Source of the DNA: Actinomycetota bacterium
GTDB taxonomy: Bacteria; Actinomycetota; Acidimicrobiia; Acidimicrobiales; MedAcidi-G1
Direction of reading: 5' to 3'
Assembly (NCBI GenBank): GCA_002721755.1
Contig: PBLL01000041.1
Location: forward strand, 1-52,965
DNA: 52,965 bases
How positions within the stretch are numbered: position 1 is the stretch's first letter; each line of letters begins with the position of its first letter. This document shows, piece after piece, positions 31,143 through 40,065 of this stretch. Made by a program: the position numbers and the translations under genes. The notes beneath the pieces are model-generated. The model made no database searches and was not told the DNA's origin. It saw only the letters and a list, made by a program, of their open reading frames with translations.

Positions 31143-31835
31143 GTGAGAGCACTTGTTATTGAACATGATGAGCATGGCGGAGCTGAGAAAGTAGGAGAGA
31201 AACTTATCAGCCTTGGATTTCATATTGACTCATTTAGAGTACTTGATGATCTTACGAACCCCGTTTCAACCCGTCCTTTTCCTGAACCCCAAAAATATGA
31301 CCTATTAGTTGTAATGGGTTCCACTTGGTCAGTAAACGATCAACAAATCGAAAGTTGGATCGCGCGTGAAATAGAAATGGTCAGATCTGCACACGATTCT
31401 GGTGTCAAAGTACTTGGTATCTGTTTTGGTGGACAAGTACTTTCGAAAGCATTAGGCGGTTATGTAGAACGTGCCTCTCAACCCGAAATTGGTTGGCATG
31501 AAGTTAAAGCAAAGGATCCTGAAAGCCCAATAAACGGCTTATGGTTTCAATGGCACTATGACAAATTTTCTGTACCAGATTGCGCTGAGGGATTAGCTGA
31601 AAGCGAAACCTGCACACAGGCCTTTGTATCAGGCTCAAGTCTGGGAATTCAATTTCATCCAGAAGTCTCATCAGCTCAACTCGAAAAATGGATTGTGATC
31701 TCTGAACAGGAGTTGATTCAAAACAACCTTGATGCATCAGAACTGCTTGAGGCAACAAAAACAAACGAAGCTGAAGCATTCGTTAGGTCCGAATCTCTGT
31801 TGGACTGGTACCTTGCTGATTTGATGGAAAAATGA
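31143..31835 (+). CDS. Class I glutamine amidotransferase-like protein
   Basis: A 230-residue GATase1 domain with the nucleophile in LGICFGGQVLSKALGG (Cys about 95) and the catalytic His-Glu pair in IQFHPEVS (about 176-183). It resembles the GuaA-like amidotransferases that stand alone in actinobacteria; some of these cleave gamma-glutamyl bonds, as PuuD does. With a glutamine-synthetase-like ligase 5 kb away, gamma-glutamyl hydrolysis is a reasonable but unproven role. Starts GTG at 31143 and overlaps the P450 gene by ATGA. Confidence 0.85.
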   Translation: MRALVIEHDEHGGAEKVGEKLISLGFHIDSFRVLDDLTNPVSTRPFPEPQKYDLLVVMGSTWSVNDQQIESWIAREIEMVRSAHDSGVKVLGICFGGQVLSKALGGYVERASQPEIGWHEVKAKDPESPINGLWFQWHYDKFSVPDCAEGLAESETCTQAFVSGSSLGIQFHPEVSSAQLEKWIVISEQELIQNNLDASELLEATKTNEAEAFVRSESLLDWYLADLMEK

Positions 31836-33082
31836 ATGACCTCAAACGAGAAACGCATGGTCTGAAAATTCTAGAAAATGATATTTGGGCTGAACGTATT
31901 CCCCATCAAGAATTTAAAGAACTCAGGGAGAACTACCCGGTTGCTTGGTTCGATGAGCCTGATGGTAATGCGGGATTCTGGGCTATCACTAGGCATTCAG
32001 ATCTCGTAGCTGTCCACCGTGATTTCCATACGTTTTCGTCGGAAATAGGTGGAACTGAACTTGAGGAACTGGAACATGATGTTGAAGCGCGCGAAGCGCG
32101 TAGAACCATGCTCGAAACCGATCCCCCTGAACACACTCGAATCCGAAGAATCACTTCAAGGGAATTTACACGTAGGGCAATTTCTAAATGGGAGGTTCAA
32201 GCAAGATCTCTTATGTCTCAAATTATTGAAGAAGCGATCAAAAATAAACGGATAGATTTTGTTGATTCTGTTTCTCGGGACCTCCCAATAAAAATGCTCA
32301 CAAAACTATTGGGAATACCTGAAGAAGATTCAGAAAAACTTTTCCATTGGGCTGACGCGACGGTTTACCACGCTGATCCAGATTTCACAGATCTTGTTTA
32401 TGACCGTGATGACACTGACCCTTATCGACTTCTCCCCTTTCGAAGTCCTTATTCACTTAAAGTTTTTGAGTATGCAAGAAAACTTGCTGAATCTAAAGAA
32501 AAAAACCCTGAAGTCGACATCGTTTCTATGCTTGCAGCGTCGGATGAACTAACTGAACAAGAGTTTCTAACTTTCTTCTTATTACTGGTAATTGCAGGAA
32601 ATGAAACCACTAGACATGGTCTCAGTCATGGAGCACTAGCTTTAGCCAAATTCCCAGAGGAACTAGACCGTCTAAAGGCGAATCCTTCTCTTATCGACAC
32701 TGCCACTGAAGAGATCTTGAGATGGTCAAGTCCGCAAGCACATTTTCGCCGCACTGCCCTTTTCGACACTGAAATTGAAGGCGTAAATATTTCAAAAGGT
32801 GACAAAATCGTTACCTGGTACATTTCAGCTAATTATGATGAGAAAGTCTTCGAAAATCCTTTTTCATTAGATTTTGCTAGAAATCCAAACCCCCATGTGA
32901 CTTTCGGCGGTGGGGGTCCTCACATTTGTTTGGGGGCATGGTTGGCCCGTTTAGAAATTAAAGTCTTCCTTGAAGAACTCTCTTCAAAAATAACCTGCAT
33001 AAAACTCGAAGAAGAACCAACACGTATCAGATCAAATTTTATCAATGGTATAAAATCTCTACCTGTAACTCTCGTTGTGTGA
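31832..33082 (+). CDS. Cytochrome P450 (paralogue of the one at 46487)
   Basis: A full 416-residue soluble bacterial P450. Landmarks: ETDPPEHTRIRRI (helix C), the I-helix oxygen-binding AGNETTRHG (about residues 249-257), the K-helix ExxR in TEEILRW, and the haem-binding loop FGGGGPHICLGAWLAR with Cys about 370. The group resembles actinobacterial CYP124/125/142-like enzymes that hydroxylate alkyl or sterol chains. It needs a ferredoxin and reductase, neither of which is in the window. Coupled to the amidotransferase gene upstream. Confidence 0.93.
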   Translation: MNDLKRETHGLKILENDIWAERIPHQEFKELRENYPVAWFDEPDGNAGFWAITRHSDLVAVHRDFHTFSSEIGGTELEELEHDVEAREARRTMLETDPPEHTRIRRITSREFTRRAISKWEVQARSLMSQIIEEAIKNKRIDFVDSVSRDLPIKMLTKLLGIPEEDSEKLFHWADATVYHADPDFTDLVYDRDDTDPYRLLPFRSPYSLKVFEYARKLAESKEKNPEVDIVSMLAASDELTEQEFLTFFLLLVIAGNETTRHGLSHGALALAKFPEELDRLKANPSLIDTATEEILRWSSPQAHFRRTALFDTEIEGVNISKGDKIVTWYISANYDEKVFENPFSLDFARNPNPHVTFGGGGPHICLGAWLARLEIKVFLEELSSKITCIKLEEEPTRIRSNFINGIKSLPVTLVV

Positions 33083-33087
33083 ACACT

Positions 33088-34482
33088 TCATATCCCCATC
33101 TTTTTTTCAGCTTCATCAAGAAGATTATTTATTTCATGTTCTTCAGCAAAACCAAAAATATATCGGTCTGGTCTAATTAATACTGCATCATTACTATTCA
33201 AAAGTAGGTCAATTTCTCGAGAATGCTCATCCAGATCTTCTTTTGAAATTGTCCGACACCACCTTCTGGTATTTTTTTGACTCTGATTGGAGACTAAATA
33301 CCAGTCGCTGCCAACTACCGAATCTAAAAGCATTCTTTGGCCTTCATGCGACACCTCGGGTTGTCTACCCTGATGTCCTATTCTTTCATTTTCTGCATCA
33401 GAAAAAATTCCTGATTTTAATGATGGCAGCCTGGACCACCTCTCAGGATCATTTATGTCCGCTTCAGGGAAAATTGGGCTCTCAGAAGTAACGAGTGATC
33501 CGGCTGTTACGGAAAGTTTTATGCAGTCCTCAACATGCGGACGTCTTTCCTCTTCATAACTTTCAAATATTCTCTCACTTGCACCTTCTCTGATTACTGC
33601 CTTTAATTTCCATGCAAGGTTAGATGCATCTCTAATACCTGAGCACATACCTTGCCCCATAAATGGAGGCATCTGATGTGCAGCGTCACCTGCTAAGAAA
33701 ACATTTCCAAAACGCCAGCTGTCTGCAACAACAGCATGAAACCTGTAAGGAGCTACTCGTACTATCTCACCTGTATCACCAGTAATCCAATTTGATAAAA
33801 GTTCACGAACTCTTTCAAGTCCTCTAAAATCATCTGGGTTCTCATTTTCAAATATTCTGAACTCCCACCGGTGATGACCATTTGCTGAAGGGACATAAGT
33901 TGCTGGGCGATTAGGGTCACATACTTGTTGGATAATTGATGGCAATCCTGGGTCTTTGTCAATCATCAAGTCAACTACAAGCCATGTCTGATCAAAATCA
34001 AAATCGGTGAGTTCTATACCTAAAGATTCTCGTGTTGGACTCGATGCACCATCACAAGCAACTATATATCTAGCATTAAGGTCGGTTATGTCTCTGACCT
34101 CAGATCCGAAATTCAACTCGACACTAGGCCAACGACCTATCCCTTCACGAAGAATACGATCCAGCTGGGGCTGCTGAAAAACATAGTCTTCCTTCCAACC
34201 TAATATTGGATCTCTTTCAAAATCCTCATAGTCGAAAAGCGGGTTACCTTCTTTGTCTACGAACTCCATACCTTGGCTAGGTTCAACAATTTCCAAGATT
34301 TCTTCTGATAAGCCAATACCCTGGAAAATCCGCATTATTTCAGCGTCTAGATGACAAGCTCTAGGCAACGGATATTCTGAGTCGGCAGCCTCATGGACAA
34401 CTGTTTTAAGACCTGATTGTCCTAGCAAGTTGGCCATAGTGGCACCAACGGGTCCACACCCAATTATGGCTACATCTTCCAC
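33088..34482 (-). CDS. FAD-dependent aromatic hydroxylase (MhpA-like)
   Basis: A 464-residue class A flavoprotein monooxygenase. FAD motifs are AIIGCGPVGATMANLLGQSG at the N-terminus, VACDGASSPTRESLGI (the DG motif) and FLAGDAAHQMPPFMGQGMCS (the GD motif). It is closest in pattern to 3-(3-hydroxyphenyl)propionate hydroxylases but about 90 residues shorter than the E. coli enzyme, chiefly at the C-terminus. It hydroxylates a phenolic ring using NAD(P)H and O2, here presumably preparing the substrate for the co-encoded extradiol dioxygenase. The start is GTG. Confidence 0.87.
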   Translation of the reverse strand: MEDVAIIGCGPVGATMANLLGQSGLKTVVHEAADSEYPLPRACHLDAEIMRIFQGIGLSEEILEIVEPSQGMEFVDKEGNPLFDYEDFERDPILGWKEDYVFQQPQLDRILREGIGRWPSVELNFGSEVRDITDLNARYIVACDGASSPTRESLGIELTDFDFDQTWLVVDLMIDKDPGLPSIIQQVCDPNRPATYVPSANGHHRWEFRIFENENPDDFRGLERVRELLSNWITGDTGEIVRVAPYRFHAVVADSWRFGNVFLAGDAAHQMPPFMGQGMCSGIRDASNLAWKLKAVIREGASERIFESYEEERRPHVEDCIKLSVTAGSLVTSESPIFPEADINDPERWSRLPSLKSGIFSDAENERIGHQGRQPEVSHEGQRMLLDSVVGSDWYLVSNQSQKNTRRWCRTISKEDLDEHSREIDLLLNSNDAVLIRPDRYIFGFAEEHEINNLLDEAEKKMGI

Positions 34483-34491
34483 GTTATATCT

Positions 34492-34854
34492 TTAATGTGG
34501 AGCTTCATCATGCCAACAAGTTGTACCCCAGGTTATTGCAAGCATTGTGCAATCAGTGTTTGGAGCTGCTCCATGCCAATGAGCTTCGTTGGGAGGCGCT
34601 ACCACCAAATGACCCTCTTCTAGAATTACTTCTTCCGTATCTTTCGTCCCAACTCTTCCACGACCTTTTACAAGGAATAAAAGTTGACCACCAGGATGAT
34701 GATGCCAGTTCGTAACTGCACCCTCCTTAAAATGAACAAAAGCAGTGTCCGGCTCCTCTTCAGTTGGTGTCTCATTTAACATTTCAAGATCAACTTGACC
34801 CGTGAATAAACCCCCGTACGTGCTACTACGATCGCCCCCTGTGATTACTTTCAT
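34492..34854 (-). CDS. Single-domain cupin
   Basis: A 120-residue cupin with metal ligands in NWHHHPGGQLLFLVKGRG (motif 1: HH...Q) and APPNEAHWHG (motif 2 His). Such small cupins act as isomerases, dioxygenases or hydrolases in aromatic and quinol catabolism. Its ATG overlaps the stop of the hydrolase gene by four bases, inside the operon LigB - FAH - cupin - FAD hydroxylase. Confidence 0.85.
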   Translation of the reverse strand: MKVITGGDRSSTYGGLFTGQVDLEMLNETPTEEEPDTAFVHFKEGAVTNWHHHPGGQLLFLVKGRGRVGTKDTEEVILEEGHLVVAPPNEAHWHGAAPNTDCTMLAITWGTTCWHDEAPH

Positions 34855-35699
34855 TTAAGGTCTCCTGATACGAACCGATTTCTTAAGCTGCCAACCCCTT
34901 CCAGTGTGGCCTCCACAATTTGTCCGTCACGAATATATGTCGGTGGCTCCATCGAATCGCCAACACCACCGGGAGTACCTGTAAAAATCAGATCCCCTTG
35001 GTTCAAAGTCACATAACGAGAAAGCCACTCAATGAGTACAGGAACAGAAAATATAAAGTCTCCTGTGCGAGCATTTTGGCGTTGTTCTCCATCCACATTC
35101 AACGAAATTTTTAGATCTTCTGGATTCTCAAACCCATCAGATGTAACCAATACCGGACCAATCGGGCCAAAGTGGTCATAACTTTTTGCCATTGAAAACT
35201 GTTTTAAAGGAAGTCTAAATTGTTCATTTCTATCACTGACGTCATTTCCTAGCATGATTCCAGCTATATGTTCCCAAGCGTCTGATCTCGGAATACTAAG
35301 ACCAGACTTTCCTATCGCTAAAACCAACTCAGCTTCATAATCAACCATCTCCAAATCTCGCATCGGAATGTCGGAATATGGTCCTGTGATACAAGTTGGA
35401 AACTTTGCCATCACGTGCGGTTCTGTAGGTATCTCTTTTTTTGCCTCCTCTGCGTGACTTCGATAATTAATAGCTATAGCGATTATCTTTCCTGGACTGG
35501 GAACAGGAGGACCCAACATTAATTCGTCCAACTCATGACTCGCATCATCTAATGTCAACTCCGAGAGAATCGAATGGTTCAGTTTATTAGTCATCTCCAT
35601 CGGATCGCTGCTGATACTCCCACTCGTAGCTTGTTCTATATCAACAACTTGATCATCTATTATCACTGAACCTCTACCATTAACATTTGCTAAACGCAT
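34851..35699 (-). CDS. Fumarylacetoacetate hydrolase-family protein (copy 1)
   Basis: A 282-residue FAH-fold enzyme. The metal-binding cluster is VDYEAELVLAIG (E-x-E), and AGIMLGNDVSDR and IFTGTPGGVGDSMEP are the conserved core segments. The family includes fumarylacetoacetate, acylpyruvate and 2-hydroxyhepta-2,4-dienedioate hydratase/isomerase enzymes. It lies 11 bases after the extradiol dioxygenase, so it probably processes the ring-cleavage product. Confidence 0.88.
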   Translation of the reverse strand: MRLANVNGRGSVIIDDQVVDIEQATSGSISSDPMEMTNKLNHSILSELTLDDASHELDELMLGPPVPSPGKIIAIAINYRSHAEEAKKEIPTEPHVMAKFPTCITGPYSDIPMRDLEMVDYEAELVLAIGKSGLSIPRSDAWEHIAGIMLGNDVSDRNEQFRLPLKQFSMAKSYDHFGPIGPVLVTSDGFENPEDLKISLNVDGEQRQNARTGDFIFSVPVLIEWLSRYVTLNQGDLIFTGTPGGVGDSMEPPTYIRDGQIVEATLEGVGSLRNRFVSGDLK

Positions 35700-35710
35700 C
35701 TATTCTCCAA

Positions 35711-36592
35711 TCAGCTTCTCGTCCAACCATCTTCAGGTCGATCAAACCACATATGAATCTGACCTGTACCAGCTGCAGATTCATAATCTGAATATTTTTC
35801 ACCTTTTGCTTGACACGACCTTCCACCTAGTGCCCCTGCCATTATCAGATAGTGACCAAAAAAACCTTCAGGTGCATAGGTACGGTAATCAGGATAAAAA
35901 TCAATTACTGCCGCATGGTCTCCATCTTCCCATAATTCAATGACTTTTTCATCCGCTCTTCGGGCTTCTGGGGTACGAATATTTTCCAAAGAGGCCGATT
36001 CATGTTTTGCAAAATCCCTTAAAGGCCAAAATCGATGACTAAGTCCACCTGAGGCGAGAATGACAACTCTACGGTCCAAGGATTCAATTGCTTCTCTAAG
36101 TAGTTCACCTAAAAGCAAGAAATCATCAACTTCAGCTGTCTGACATACCCCTACTGAAACCCAATTTTCTTTTCTTTGTAGAAAACTCAGTAAGTTTATT
36201 GTCGGGTAATGAACCGGCAAGTACGGGTCACTGCAGGCAAGTATTCTCGTATCTTCTCGACCTGCAGCTGCTTTTTCCAGTTCGAAGGCTAATTCCGAGT
36301 CTCCTGGCATGTCATAGGGAACTTGAGACATTCCTCTAGGAAGCTCATCAGAAGTAAAAATACCCTTTCTTCTGTCATGTGACGTGATTATATGCTCCAC
36401 CGTTGTGAACCAATGTGTGTCAATTACAACAACCGTTTCTGGATTTAACATATCCAAACGTTCAGACCTCAAACGATTCAAACCTTCCACCAAGGAAAAA
36501 TCCTGTCCGTCATTAAGTTTTTTTCTTTCCTCCTCAGACATAACTATTGGTGGAACATGTGATACTACTGCTGCACCTATTATCTCACCCAT
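35711..36592 (-). CDS. LigB-type (class III) extradiol ring-cleavage dioxygenase
   Basis: A 293-residue member of the LigB superfamily, closest in layout to homoprotocatechuate 2,3-dioxygenase/catechol-type enzymes. Likely iron ligands are His12 in VSHVPPIV, His near 58 in VVIDTHWF, and an active-site His in ASGGLSHRFWPL. It opens a catecholic ring next to its hydroxyls with O2 and Fe(II). First gene of the operon 36592-33088. AGAAGGA precedes the ATG by eight bases. Confidence 0.88.
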   Translation of the reverse strand: MGEIIGAAVVSHVPPIVMSEEERKKLNDGQDFSLVEGLNRLRSERLDMLNPETVVVIDTHWFTTVEHIITSHDRRKGIFTSDELPRGMSQVPYDMPGDSELAFELEKAAAGREDTRILACSDPYLPVHYPTINLLSFLQRKENWVSVGVCQTAEVDDFLLLGELLREAIESLDRRVVILASGGLSHRFWPLRDFAKHESASLENIRTPEARRADEKVIELWEDGDHAAVIDFYPDYRTYAPEGFFGHYLIMAGALGGRSCQAKGEKYSDYESAAGTGQIHMWFDRPEDGWTRS

Positions 36593-36776
36593 GCAAATTT
36601 CCTTCTAAATTTTAAAGTTTCTAAAAATCGGATATATATCTAAAGATTAATTATAGGAAGTGTTCCCATTAGAAAATTATCGAAAAATCGACTAAACATA
36701 CTCTTTGGGTCGGATTATTGATGGATTTTTAAGAATTATCGACAAACTTTAAATCACTTACAGCAAGAGAGGTCTC
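36593..36776. promoter_or_regulatory. Divergent control region with repeated ATTATCGA-like motif
   Basis: This 184-base AT-rich gap separates the divergent LigB operon and the glutamine-synthetase-like operon. ATTATCGA occurs at 36676 and 36735 and ATTATTGA at 36714, in the same orientation, with steps of 38 and 21 bases (about four and two helical turns). AATCGAC at 36687-36693 is a partial further copy. These could be activator sites for both operons. GAGAGG lies four bases before the ATG at 36777. Confidence 0.4.
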
Positions 36777-38096
36777 ATGGCAGAAAATGACTACAGGAGA
36801 ATACGAGTACTATGGCCTGACCATTTAAATCTCGCTAGAGGTAAGTATTTGCCAACGCATCTGGCTGATCGCGGGACTCGACATAGTTTGACTGTTTTCG
36901 CTCTTGGTTACGACCGTGATATGGGTCCTGTACCAGGAACTGGATTTCTTGAGGGCATGCCTGACATGGAATGTCATTTCAACATGTCTGATGTGCGTCC
37001 ATCATGGGAAGAAGATATCGGGGTGGTAATAGGCGATCTTGAGAGACATGGAACTCCAATAGAATTCGCTCCCAGAAAAGTCCTTCAAAACGCCGTTGAA
37101 GCTTGGGAAGCACACGGTTTTACACCAAAAGTTGGAATCGAATTCGAAGCATATTTGATGCAGCCCGACGACAATGGCAAGTGGGTTCCCTACAACGCCC
37201 CAGGATCTTTTGTGTATGGAACGGGTCCCCTGAACGATCCTATGGGTGTAGCTATGGCAATAGATGAAAAAGCTGACCAGTTAGGTTTCAGAATCGAATC
37301 GTTCAACACAGAATTCGACGTTGGACAATTTGAAATGACTTTAGAATATGACGACGCAATGGCTTGTGCAGATGAAGCCTTTTTGTTTAGATCCATGGCA
37401 ATGGACACGGCAGCCCAAAGAGGATACAGATTAACTTTTATGCCAAGACCAATTCTGGAATTTGGCGGTAATGGGTTACATGTAAACTTCAGTCTTTTTG
37501 ACAAAAAGGGCAATAATCTGATGCTTGATTCTAAAAAAGAAGACGGTCTATCTGATATCGCAAAGTCATGCATTTCTGGTCAGCTTTTTCATATGGAAGC
37601 AATGTCAGCTCTTTGCGCACCGACAGCCAATTCTTACAAACGCCTACAACCGGGACAGTTGTCTGGTTATTGGAAAAATTGGGGACATGACCACAGGTGT
37701 GCAACTGTTCGAGTTAACCCTGAAAGAGACCAATCCACTCGATTGGAAAACAGAATGCCTGACGGTGCTGCAGGAGTGCATATTGCAATCGCTTCAGTTC
37801 TTACAGCCTCTCGTTTAGGTTATGAGTCAAATATGGAATGTCCAGAAGCCGAAGATGGAGATGCTCTCGAAGTTGCTTCAACAGAAGAACATGCTCCCAA
37901 CCATCTTGGCCAAGCTATTGAAAAGCTTTTAGAAGATGAAACTTTCAAAGATGCGATAGGGGCAGGAATGGTAGATCAGTTTACTGCAGTCAAAACTGTC
38001 GAATGGGAGAAGTATCTGGCCGCCAATTCCAGCTGGGAAGAATCTTTAGAACATTTTACAGACTGGGAAGCTTCCTACTATCTGCCCTACCTGTAA
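36777..38096 (+). CDS. Glutamine synthetase-like gamma-glutamyl ligase
   Basis: A 439-residue GS-fold protein. Catalytic-domain landmarks: KVGIEFEAYL (metal Glu), GNGLHVNFSL (ATP/metal His), PGQLSGYWKNWGHDHRCATV and NRMPDGAAGVHIAIASVL. It lacks the Tyr-adenylylation region and the usual ammonium-site context of true GlnA. This group includes gamma-glutamylpolyamine, gamma-glutamylanilide (TdnQ/AtdA1-like) and N-methylglutamate-type ligases. Its position, divergent from an extradiol dioxygenase operon and followed by P450 and SDR genes, favours a catabolic ligase acting on an amine. Substrate inferred only. Confidence 0.85.
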   Translation: MAENDYRRIRVLWPDHLNLARGKYLPTHLADRGTRHSLTVFALGYDRDMGPVPGTGFLEGMPDMECHFNMSDVRPSWEEDIGVVIGDLERHGTPIEFAPRKVLQNAVEAWEAHGFTPKVGIEFEAYLMQPDDNGKWVPYNAPGSFVYGTGPLNDPMGVAMAIDEKADQLGFRIESFNTEFDVGQFEMTLEYDDAMACADEAFLFRSMAMDTAAQRGYRLTFMPRPILEFGGNGLHVNFSLFDKKGNNLMLDSKKEDGLSDIAKSCISGQLFHMEAMSALCAPTANSYKRLQPGQLSGYWKNWGHDHRCATVRVNPERDQSTRLENRMPDGAAGVHIAIASVLTASRLGYESNMECPEAEDGDALEVASTEEHAPNHLGQAIEKLLEDETFKDAIGAGMVDQFTAVKTVEWEKYLAANSSWEESLEHFTDWEASYYLPYL

Positions 38097-38102
38097 GCAG
38101 AA

Positions 38103-38108
38103 TAGATT
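38103..38108 (+). promoter_or_regulatory. -10 box TAGATT before the P450 at 38116
   Basis: TAGATT, seven-base spacer TTCATCA, then ATG at 38116. It suggests an internal leaderless promoter, although the gene is only 19 bases after the glutamine-synthetase-like gene. Confidence 0.35.
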
Positions 38109-38115
38109 TTCATCA

Positions 38116-39300
38116 ATGCCCTATAGTGACTCTTTAACACTTTCTTCACTAGAAAAAGACCCTGATCCGATACTCGCAGAATTACGAAAATACGAACCCG
38201 TGTGTTTTGTACCTGCACTCGAAATGTGGTTCATAACAAAATGGGAAGATGTTGCTTTCATGGAATCTCATCCGGAAATCTTCAGTGCCGACACCAACCC
38301 GTCTTTTCTTGCTAGGGCTCTCGGACCAAATATGTTGACTATGGACAAACCGAATTCTTCAAAGGCACGCAACGCTATGCTGCCTGCTTTTCAAGCTGGT
38401 GGAGTTGCTGGAAGTTTCGTTTCTGCGCGCTTACCAGAATTAATTGATCAAACTATTGATCAATTCATCGAAAATGGCAAAGTCGAAATAATGAAAGATT
38501 TTGCAACCCCTATAAGCGCTTCCTCACTTGCAATTGTTCTTGGCTTGGATTCACATGCTTGGGAAGAAGTATGGGAATGGTGCGAAGGTCTTTGTGCTGA
38601 TATAGCAAACTTTGAGAACGACCCCACACTTACGAATAAAGGTAATGCTGCAAGAGACTCATTAGGGAAAGTTTTAAATAAGAATTTAGAAGAATTGTCG
38701 AAGAAACCTAATCAAACGGCTCTTTCGACATTTCTTCATTCAATAAACAGTGACCCACCTCTTTCTCAAGATGAGATAGTTAACAACGTTAGATTGATGA
38801 TAAGTGGTGGCATAAATGAACCGCGAGACGGTATCGGACTCGTGGTAAAAACCGTATTAGAGAATCCTCAACTTCGTGAAGAATTGCTTGAGAATGACTC
38901 CCTTTGGCGCAAGTGTGTTGAAGAGGTGTTTCGCCTTCACTCACCTGTGGGAACGATCACAAGACAAACTAAATGCGAAGTAAAAATGCGGGATAAAACA
39001 ATTCCAGCTAACTCTTTAGTTTCAGGAATTCTTAGATCCGCAAACCGTGATGAAGAACACTGGAGTAATCCTGACTTATTTGACCTTCACCGTAAAGAAG
39101 GGCCCCATGCGGCATTCGCTTTGGGTGAACACCGCTGTCTAGGGGAATGGCTTGGCAGACAGGTGGTAAAAACTGCTTCCCAGAGACTTTTTACTCGTAT
39201 AGAGGGATTTGAGTTAGAGCCAGATTTTGAAATTGAACTTAAGGGATTCGAATTTAGGGGACCCTTAGAATTGAACTGTGTTTGGGGGAAGCATGTCTGA
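38116..39300 (+). CDS. Cytochrome P450 with atypical I-helix
   Basis: A 394-residue P450 with the K-helix ExxR in EEVFRLHSP and the haem loop FALGEHRCLGEWLGR (Cys about 343). The I-helix reads ISGGINEPRDG, so the usual acid-Thr pair (E/D-T) is Glu-Pro and the proton-delivery threonine is missing. It is only distantly related to the two other P450s of the window. It lies between the glutamine-synthetase-like gene and an SDR, overlapping the latter by eight bases. Confidence 0.9.
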   Translation: MPYSDSLTLSSLEKDPDPILAELRKYEPVCFVPALEMWFITKWEDVAFMESHPEIFSADTNPSFLARALGPNMLTMDKPNSSKARNAMLPAFQAGGVAGSFVSARLPELIDQTIDQFIENGKVEIMKDFATPISASSLAIVLGLDSHAWEEVWEWCEGLCADIANFENDPTLTNKGNAARDSLGKVLNKNLEELSKKPNQTALSTFLHSINSDPPLSQDEIVNNVRLMISGGINEPRDGIGLVVKTVLENPQLREELLENDSLWRKCVEEVFRLHSPVGTITRQTKCEVKMRDKTIPANSLVSGILRSANRDEEHWSNPDLFDLHRKEGPHAAFALGEHRCLGEWLGRQVVKTASQRLFTRIEGFELEPDFEIELKGFEFRGPLELNCVWGKHV

Positions 39301-40057
39301 AAAAAAGGAAGTTACTTTCGTAACTGGAGGAGCTTCGGGAATTGGAAAAGCTGTTTGTTTGGAACTTTCTTCTAAGGGCAATTCAGTAATCATTGCAGAC
39401 ATTGACGAGGTTAAAGGTGGGGAAACCTGCGAGGAAATACGTTCTAATGGCGGAGAGGCTATTTTCCATAGTGTAGATGTTCGAGAACGTGACCAAATCA
39501 GACATGCAGCCGACAACTCTGTAAAAAGGTTTGGGAAAATAACTGGTCTTGTTAATTGTGCCGGATTAGTAAAGATGACCTCGCTAGATGAATTAACGGA
39601 AGAAGAGTGGGATCTAGTTGTTGACGTGAATTTAAAGGGAACTTGGTTGACCACTCAAGAAGTTTCTCGTGATATCGCAACAGCCGGAGGAGGAGCTGTG
39701 GTAAATATCTCCACCGTGGAGGCTGAGGTGGTTGTTTCTTCAAAAGGTTATTGTCAAGTCCATTACAACGCTTCTAAAGGTGGTGTTAAAATGCTGACTA
39801 AAGCCCTCTCAGTTGAACTGGCTAAAAAGTCAATTCGTGTAAATGCTGTTGCCCCTGGACCAATTGCTACTGATTTTGTATCTCTCGAAGGCATTACTGC
39901 ACCCGAAACACTCGAAGAGTTGAAGGAGAGATTGCTTATACCAAGAGTCGGACTCCCAGAAGATGTAGCAAAAGCAGTTAACTTTCTTTTATCTGAAGAA
40001 GCATCCTGGATCACAGGGGTACATTTACCTGTTGACGGTGGGTGGCTGACTAGATAA
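39293..40057 (+). CDS. Short-chain dehydrogenase/reductase
   Basis: A 254-residue classical SDR. The cofactor motif is TGGASGIGKAV, followed by VNCAGLV, the catalytic Ser in VVNISTVEAE, the YxxxK in HYNASKGGVK, and the C-terminal VAPGPIATDF and ITGVHLPVDGGW. It oxidises an alcohol or reduces a ketone, plausibly the product of the P450 just upstream. The ATG at 39293 follows GGGGGAA and overlaps the P450 stop; a GTG at 39278 is less likely. Confidence 0.92.
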   Translation: MSEKKEVTFVTGGASGIGKAVCLELSSKGNSVIIADIDEVKGGETCEEIRSNGGEAIFHSVDVRERDQIRHAADNSVKRFGKITGLVNCAGLVKMTSLDELTEEEWDLVVDVNLKGTWLTTQEVSRDIATAGGGAVVNISTVEAEVVVSSKGYCQVHYNASKGGVKMLTKALSVELAKKSIRVNAVAPGPIATDFVSLEGITAPETLEELKERLLIPRVGLPEDVAKAVNFLLSEEASWITGVHLPVDGGWLTR

Positions 40058-40065
40058 ATGCTCGC

